A DNA stretch of 64,000 nt, taken from the NCBI GenBank assembly GCA_026705765.1, contig JAPPAB010000055.1:60211-124210 (forward strand), in the 5' to 3' direction. A program made the position numbers and the translations under genes. Position 1 is the first letter of the stretch; each line of letters opens with the position of its first letter. A model generated the notes under the pieces. The model worked only from the letters and a program-made list of their open reading frames with translations, made no database searches and had not been told where the DNA came from. Shown one piece after another: positions 60,803 to 64,000 of the stretch. This stretch comes from Gemmatimonadota bacterium (GTDB taxonomy: Bacteria > Latescibacterota > UBA2968).

Positions 60803-61555
60803 TTATTTATATTTGGCATTTATCTCCTCTTTGGTGGGGAAAATCATGCCCTCGTTCCTAATGTAGCCCCCAAGGTCTGGATATACCGTACTTGGCCTTA
60901 CATTGCAATAAACATCAAGATGGCTCAAAAGAGATAGCTTCTCTTCCTTTGGCACCGGAATAGCCAATACATCTTCATCAAGAGGGATAGATCCGCCCTC
61001 TCTTGGCCGAACAAAAACACTACTTTGGTACTTGCTGTATCCGGCATGAGGGAATTCCATGATTGGGTGCTTTTCGGGGATTGTCAATGGGCGATATATC
61101 ACAATGCGCCCATCGTGACGAGATTTGCCGCGGCTTATGGGATGGCCTGCAATATCCGAACATGCAAAATATATGGCAATATTCACATCCCTTGAAAAGT
61201 CTATGAAATTCGTTTTTCCGCCTGCCTGCCTTATTTTTGCCAGCGTCTCCCAGGACTCTTTAGGCACCTGCTCGAGAGGGTTGTCCCCCATAAATGTAGC
61301 GAACAATTCATATTCCCTTTCCACATCCACCCCCTCAAATACGCCAGCACCTGATACTGCGTGCCCCTCACATATTTTTATATCCTCCTCTCTTTCTTGA
61401 GCAGAATATTCAGCCCAGCGAGGATCTCCCTTCTCACGCATCCTGTAGAATCCCGAGGATATGTGTTCAAATTTTTGAGGTTCCCCCCTGAACAACATCT
61501 GCCGATGCGTGTAAGGCATGGAATCTATTTGTTTGATCAGTTCGTTGTAGAACAT
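60803..61555 (-). CDS. FRG-domain protein
   Basis: A 250-residue cytoplasmic protein. The name-giving FRG triad is in QMLFRGEPQKFEHISSGFYR (residues 22-24 FRG), and the second conserved element is AGGKTNFIDFSRDVNIAIYF (111-130). FRG proteins are uncharacterised in most genomes but recur next to toxins, restriction systems and other defence genes, with proposed ADP-ribose-linked chemistry (inference). It is the second gene of a minus-strand pair, 42 bases after the 61598-63082 gene. The convergent 60096 gene ends 95 bases away. Confidence 0.82.
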   Translation of the reverse strand: MFYNELIKQIDSMPYTHRQMLFRGEPQKFEHISSGFYRMREKGDPRWAEYSAQEREEDIKICEGHAVSGAGVFEGVDVEREYELFATFMGDNPLEQVPKESWETLAKIRQAGGKTNFIDFSRDVNIAIYFACSDIAGHPISRGKSRHDGRIVIYRPLTIPEKHPIMEFPHAGYSKYQSSVFVRPREGGSIPLDEDVLAIPVPKEEKLSLLSHLDVYCNVRPSTVYPDLGGYIRNEGMIFPTKEEINAKYK

Positions 61556-61597
61556 ATCACTCCCCCTTCCTTCGTCCGTCCCGAAGGCCGTTTTGTC

Positions 61598-63082
61598 TTA
61601 TGTCGCGTCTGTCTGTTGGTGTTGGCCTATGAAACCAATAACAACGCGCTTCTTACTCTCGTCCCAATCAAAAGCGACCCGAATGGTATAGCGAGCATCC
61701 TTATTGCTCCCTGTTCCAATGTGTCTTTCAAGCCAATAGACCCTGTTGTCAACTTTGGTAGTGTACCACTCTTCGTACTTTTTCATCGTCCTCTTGCTCT
61801 GGCGCCTCTTGTACCACCACTTACACGCTTTCCGAACGGACACATCGAGATTTGTCAGCTTAATCTCCCCCAGGCGAGATTCATAATACGTGGTCGCCAG
61901 CCATTGTAGCGCATCCCATACGGCTTTGGGGTCCTTAAAGGGATTATCCTCAACGCGCGACTTCCCATTGAGTTGAAAGAGAAGTTTATCGTCAAATCTT
62001 TTTTTGGCAAGCTCAACCGCGTCATTCACCCTATCAATAGACAAAACCTCATCTTCACCCTCGATTGCCACCTCTTTGCTCGCTCTCGCGTCTATGTATG
62101 CGACGCGCCACATTTCTACCATCTTCTCGGTCGTCCGTAGTTCGCGTTGTAGCGATTTGATCTCTTTTTCCTGCTTTGCTTTCAACGCGCTATAATCTTT
62201 CTCTGAAAATGCACGTTGGTCATTAGGGGTTTGAGCAGGTTGTTCTTCGGCTGGAACATCGGATTGTTGTTCTGCCTCTATCGGCGGAGTGCGTGACTCG
62301 CTCATGAACGGATCAATACGGTCTATGAGCGACAAGAGACGATTCTCCAACCTCGTCCGCTTGGGTCTTCTCTCGCGTTCTTCCTTCAGGACAGGCGCAG
62401 GTTTGAGAATAGGTTGATACTCTGTCAGCAAAGACTGCATTTTCTGGGTATCTCGAAGGACTGTTGAAAGATCAGCATCGGGCGATAAGTGTGCCGCAGA
62501 CCATGATGCAATATCTTTTTCTAAAAATTCCAGCTCTGATGAGAAAACGTCCTTGACTTCGATGATTAGAGCGTCGAGGTCATTGGCTTGCTTATATTGC
62601 GCCTTCTTTGCCTTTATAATGGCCTTTACCTCTTCGACAAAGCTCGGAAGCGTCTCTCCCCACTCTGGCGCATTGGGTGGTAAGGATTCCAGATATTCGA
62701 GACTCTGCGACAAAACACCGTCTTTTTCTTTTGTGGGCCTTTTGCCCGATACATAGCACAGCATCAGAGCGATGTCATTTTTATCAAATTCGTCGTGGTG
62801 TTCGAGAATTTTATCGGTCTCGTGTCTCCAGGCAACACTGGACAAGACACCTTGGAATTGATTTCCCGAAAAATCTGGATCCACAGCCGTCATTGCCAGA
62901 TTGCCGAGATGTTTAACAACCACATCTCTGAGTGCGCTATGGGACTCTGCCCAGACTTTCAGCACCGCGCCGGTCAACTTGTCGGATCGTATTGTGGTCT
63001 TAAAGACAGGTTTTGTGAGGAAAGTAGGCGGTGCCTTAGCGGGTTCTTTTGGGAACTGGACTTGACCCGTTTTAGTGGTCAA
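61598..63082 (-). CDS. Unknown 494-aa protein, partner of the FRG protein; start lies in an IS end
   Basis: The frame opens with TTG at 63082 inside an IS-end-like sequence (63057-63078), so the first eight or nine codons are probably IS-derived and the native start is lost or replaced. No strong ribosome site. Visible parts: an N-terminal globular half (SHSALRDVVVKHLGNLAMTA; NQFQGVLSSVAWRHETDKIL), a long charged coiled-coil region (about 150-360: EEVKAIIKAKKAQYKQAND; KDYSALKAKQEKEIKSLQRE) and a mixed C-terminal domain of about 100 residues with GKSRVEDNPFKDPKAVWDAL and KKRVVIGFIGQHQQ. No family recognised. The gene order with FRG suggests a two-component unit, perhaps sensor plus effector. 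That is inference. Confidence 0.6.
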   Translation of the reverse strand: MTTKTGQVQFPKEPAKAPPTFLTKPVFKTTIRSDKLTGAVLKVWAESHSALRDVVVKHLGNLAMTAVDPDFSGNQFQGVLSSVAWRHETDKILEHHDEFDKNDIALMLCYVSGKRPTKEKDGVLSQSLEYLESLPPNAPEWGETLPSFVEEVKAIIKAKKAQYKQANDLDALIIEVKDVFSSELEFLEKDIASWSAAHLSPDADLSTVLRDTQKMQSLLTEYQPILKPAPVLKEERERRPKRTRLENRLLSLIDRIDPFMSESRTPPIEAEQQSDVPAEEQPAQTPNDQRAFSEKDYSALKAKQEKEIKSLQRELRTTEKMVEMWRVAYIDARASKEVAIEGEDEVLSIDRVNDAVELAKKRFDDKLLFQLNGKSRVEDNPFKDPKAVWDALQWLATTYYESRLGEIKLTNLDVSVRKACKWWYKRRQSKRTMKKYEEWYTTKVDNRVYWLERHIGTGSNKDARYTIRVAFDWDESKKRVVIGFIGQHQQTDAT

Positions 63083-63341
63083 CTTTCGACTTCATAACGA
63101 TTTCTGCTGCTAACCTCGGAGCGGACCTCCCAACATTAAGAGGCCCCTTCCCACCTGTCAATATTTTTCCAGACTCTCCTCGCTTTTCCCTGCCTCCCGG
63201 CTTAAGTTCTGGGAACTCACTTTTATCTTCGGCACTTTCGTATATATTCCCTGTACTTGGCGTATCAAGATGTTGTGCTACCGCGGCCAACTGCATCCAA
63301 AAAATATTGTGGTTGCGGTGATCGACCAGGACAGAAGCAAA
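63057..63341 (-). pseudogene. Second decayed IS3-like 3' remnant with right end
   Basis: On the minus strand DHRNHNIFWMQLA (near 63341-63286) matches the remnant at 58360-58414 and the end of the intact transposase. The frame then continues as a divergent tail (AAVAQHLDTPSTGNIYESAE ... RSAPRLAAEIVMKSKVDH) to a stop at 63072-63074. The end-like CCACTAAAACGGGTCAAGTCCA (63078-63057) follows. It is a fragment of an IS3-type element that meets the 5' end of the coiled-coil gene. Confidence 0.6.
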
Positions 63342-63376
63342 AGCCCGTTGATCATATTCGATTGACGGGCTTTTTT
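63339..63376 (+). terminator. Terminator-like hairpin, partly repeated near 63785
   Basis: AAAAGCCCGT (63339-63348) pairs with ACGGGCTTTT (63365-63374), followed by TT. A related but less perfect element (AAAAAGCCCGT, then GACGG and a T run) lies near 63780-63820, and both are followed by GTA(C/T)TCGAGGCG, indicating a repeated segment. Confidence 0.6.
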
Positions 63377-63902
63377 GTTGTACTCGAGGCGAGTATCAGC
63401 GGCCATATTTGAGGCGGGCGATACCCCGTTTTTTTGCTTAATTTTGTCAGAAAACTATTTTAGAGGGCATAAGTTGACCACCTGGGAACGCCAAATCTGG
63501 GCAAATTGACGCTCTGTGACCACAAAACAGGGGTAAAAGAGGGGCCTTTGACCACACTCGAGGCTATTAGGTGCGGTCTATTTTTTTGTATTAGTCGGCA
63601 CTGAACAGCTATAAACGGATAGAAAAAAGCAAAAAAATAGCGTTCCAGTGGTGATATGGTAGGAAAAGAGCGTACTTTTGCTCAAAATGCCTCACATGCA
63701 GATCCCCCTCAGTGTGTCAACCTGTCCCTTTGAGGTACATATGTGAATTTTTTATCGCACAGGCTGCACGTCAGGGGGCAAAAAAAGCCCGTCGATCGTT
63801 CTAACAGACGGTCCTTTTTTCTGTATTCGAGGCGCGTTTTATTTGTTGGCCTGAAAACAATTAGTAAAGTCGAATGTGAGCAAAAACCTTGCTGGACTAT
63901 CC
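63377..63902. other. Gene-free segment
   Basis: No frame here has a convincing start or composition. Only the hairpin repeat, TTGACCAC motifs near 63474 and 63549, and a GTAYTCGAGGCG repeat (about 63380 and 63822) are seen. It lies between the IS3-like remnant and the IS ends at the window edge. Confidence 0.4.
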
Positions 63903-63967
63903 TGGACTTGCCTCGTTTTGGTGGATAATAGCATCAACCGCCCATTGGACTTGACCCGTTTCGGTGG
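63903..63967 (+). mobile_element. Two tandem IS-end sequences at the window edge
   Basis: TGGACTTGCCTCGTTTTGGTGG (63903-63924) and TGGACTTGACCCGTTTCGGTGG (63946-63967) are 43 bases apart. The second is followed by ATG 63975 and a frame running out of the window, which could be the orfA of an IS3-type element lying beyond. Only 26 bases of that frame are visible. Confidence 0.5.
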
Positions 63968-64000
63968 GTACCTTATGAGTAGTAAGAAAGGAGACCCACT

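Noticed and set aside
63743..63928. 61-codon frame near the window end
   Set aside because: No ribosome site, crosses the hairpin repeat and an IS end.

Overview
The window looks like a chromosome segment of a Gram-negative, double-membraned bacterium with an environmental, polymer-degrading life style. It has a TonB-dependent receptor with a carboxypeptidase-like plug extension, a PorV-type outer-membrane protein, beta-barrel proteins, a heparinase II/III cluster, three GWxTD-type proteins and two DUF6785-like multispanning proteins. This combination suggests the FCB / Latescibacterota-Gemmatimonadota side of the tree. That placement is inferred from family content; there is no rRNA gene in the window.

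Region by region. 1-3.6 kb: the 3' two thirds of groEL, a lysine-rich histone-H1-like protein and a cytochrome P450. 3.7-10.5 kb: three equal hairpins, a textbook sigma-54 promoter, a large secreted Ig-like/dockerin-like protein and a partly duplicated, decaying copy of its 3' end. The duplication includes a second copy of the next gene, cut off by an antisense nucleotidyltransferase pair. 11-20.9 kb: a DUF6785-like transporter divergent from a four-gene operon (heparinase II/III, unknown 799-aa protein, cysteine hydrolase, sodium:solute symporter), read here as uptake and degradation of an acidic polysaccharide. 21.1-28.7 kb: an outer-membrane operon (beta-barrel, TonB receptor, 810-aa secreted protein, PorV-like). 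28.8-41.9 kb: TMTC-type glycosyltransferase with TPRs, a methyltransferase/GT2 fusion, two large TPR+GWxTD proteins, a second DUF6785 protein and a third GWxTD protein of different base composition. 42-50.1 kb: a HigBA-like toxin-antitoxin pair, a degenerate M28 peptidase fused to an FtsX permease, a cold-shock gene with a terminator in its leader, a concanavalin-like protein, an EEP-family lipoprotein and a NIPSNAP protein.

50.3-64 kb is an accessory island, lower in GC by eye. It carries an IS3-family transposase that needs a -1 frameshift, at least eight scattered copies of a 19-23 bp IS-end-like sequence, and transposase remnants. It also holds a set of orphan or paired genes typical of mobile and defence-rich islands: an HTH protein, an Fe-S uracil-DNA-glycosylase-like protein with a partner, a membrane coiled-coil protein, an HNH nuclease, a PD-(D/E)XK-like protein, and an FRG-domain protein with a long coiled-coil partner. 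A lipoprotein plus two tandem beta-barrel paralogues also sit here. A second perfect sigma-54 promoter lies here with no obvious gene downstream.

For novelty, the strongest candidates are the two-gene units at 60803-63082 and 51059-52420, the promoter/small-ORF/unknown-protein unit at 55009-56256, and the M28-FtsX fusion. All functional claims come from reading motifs by eye, without database searches.
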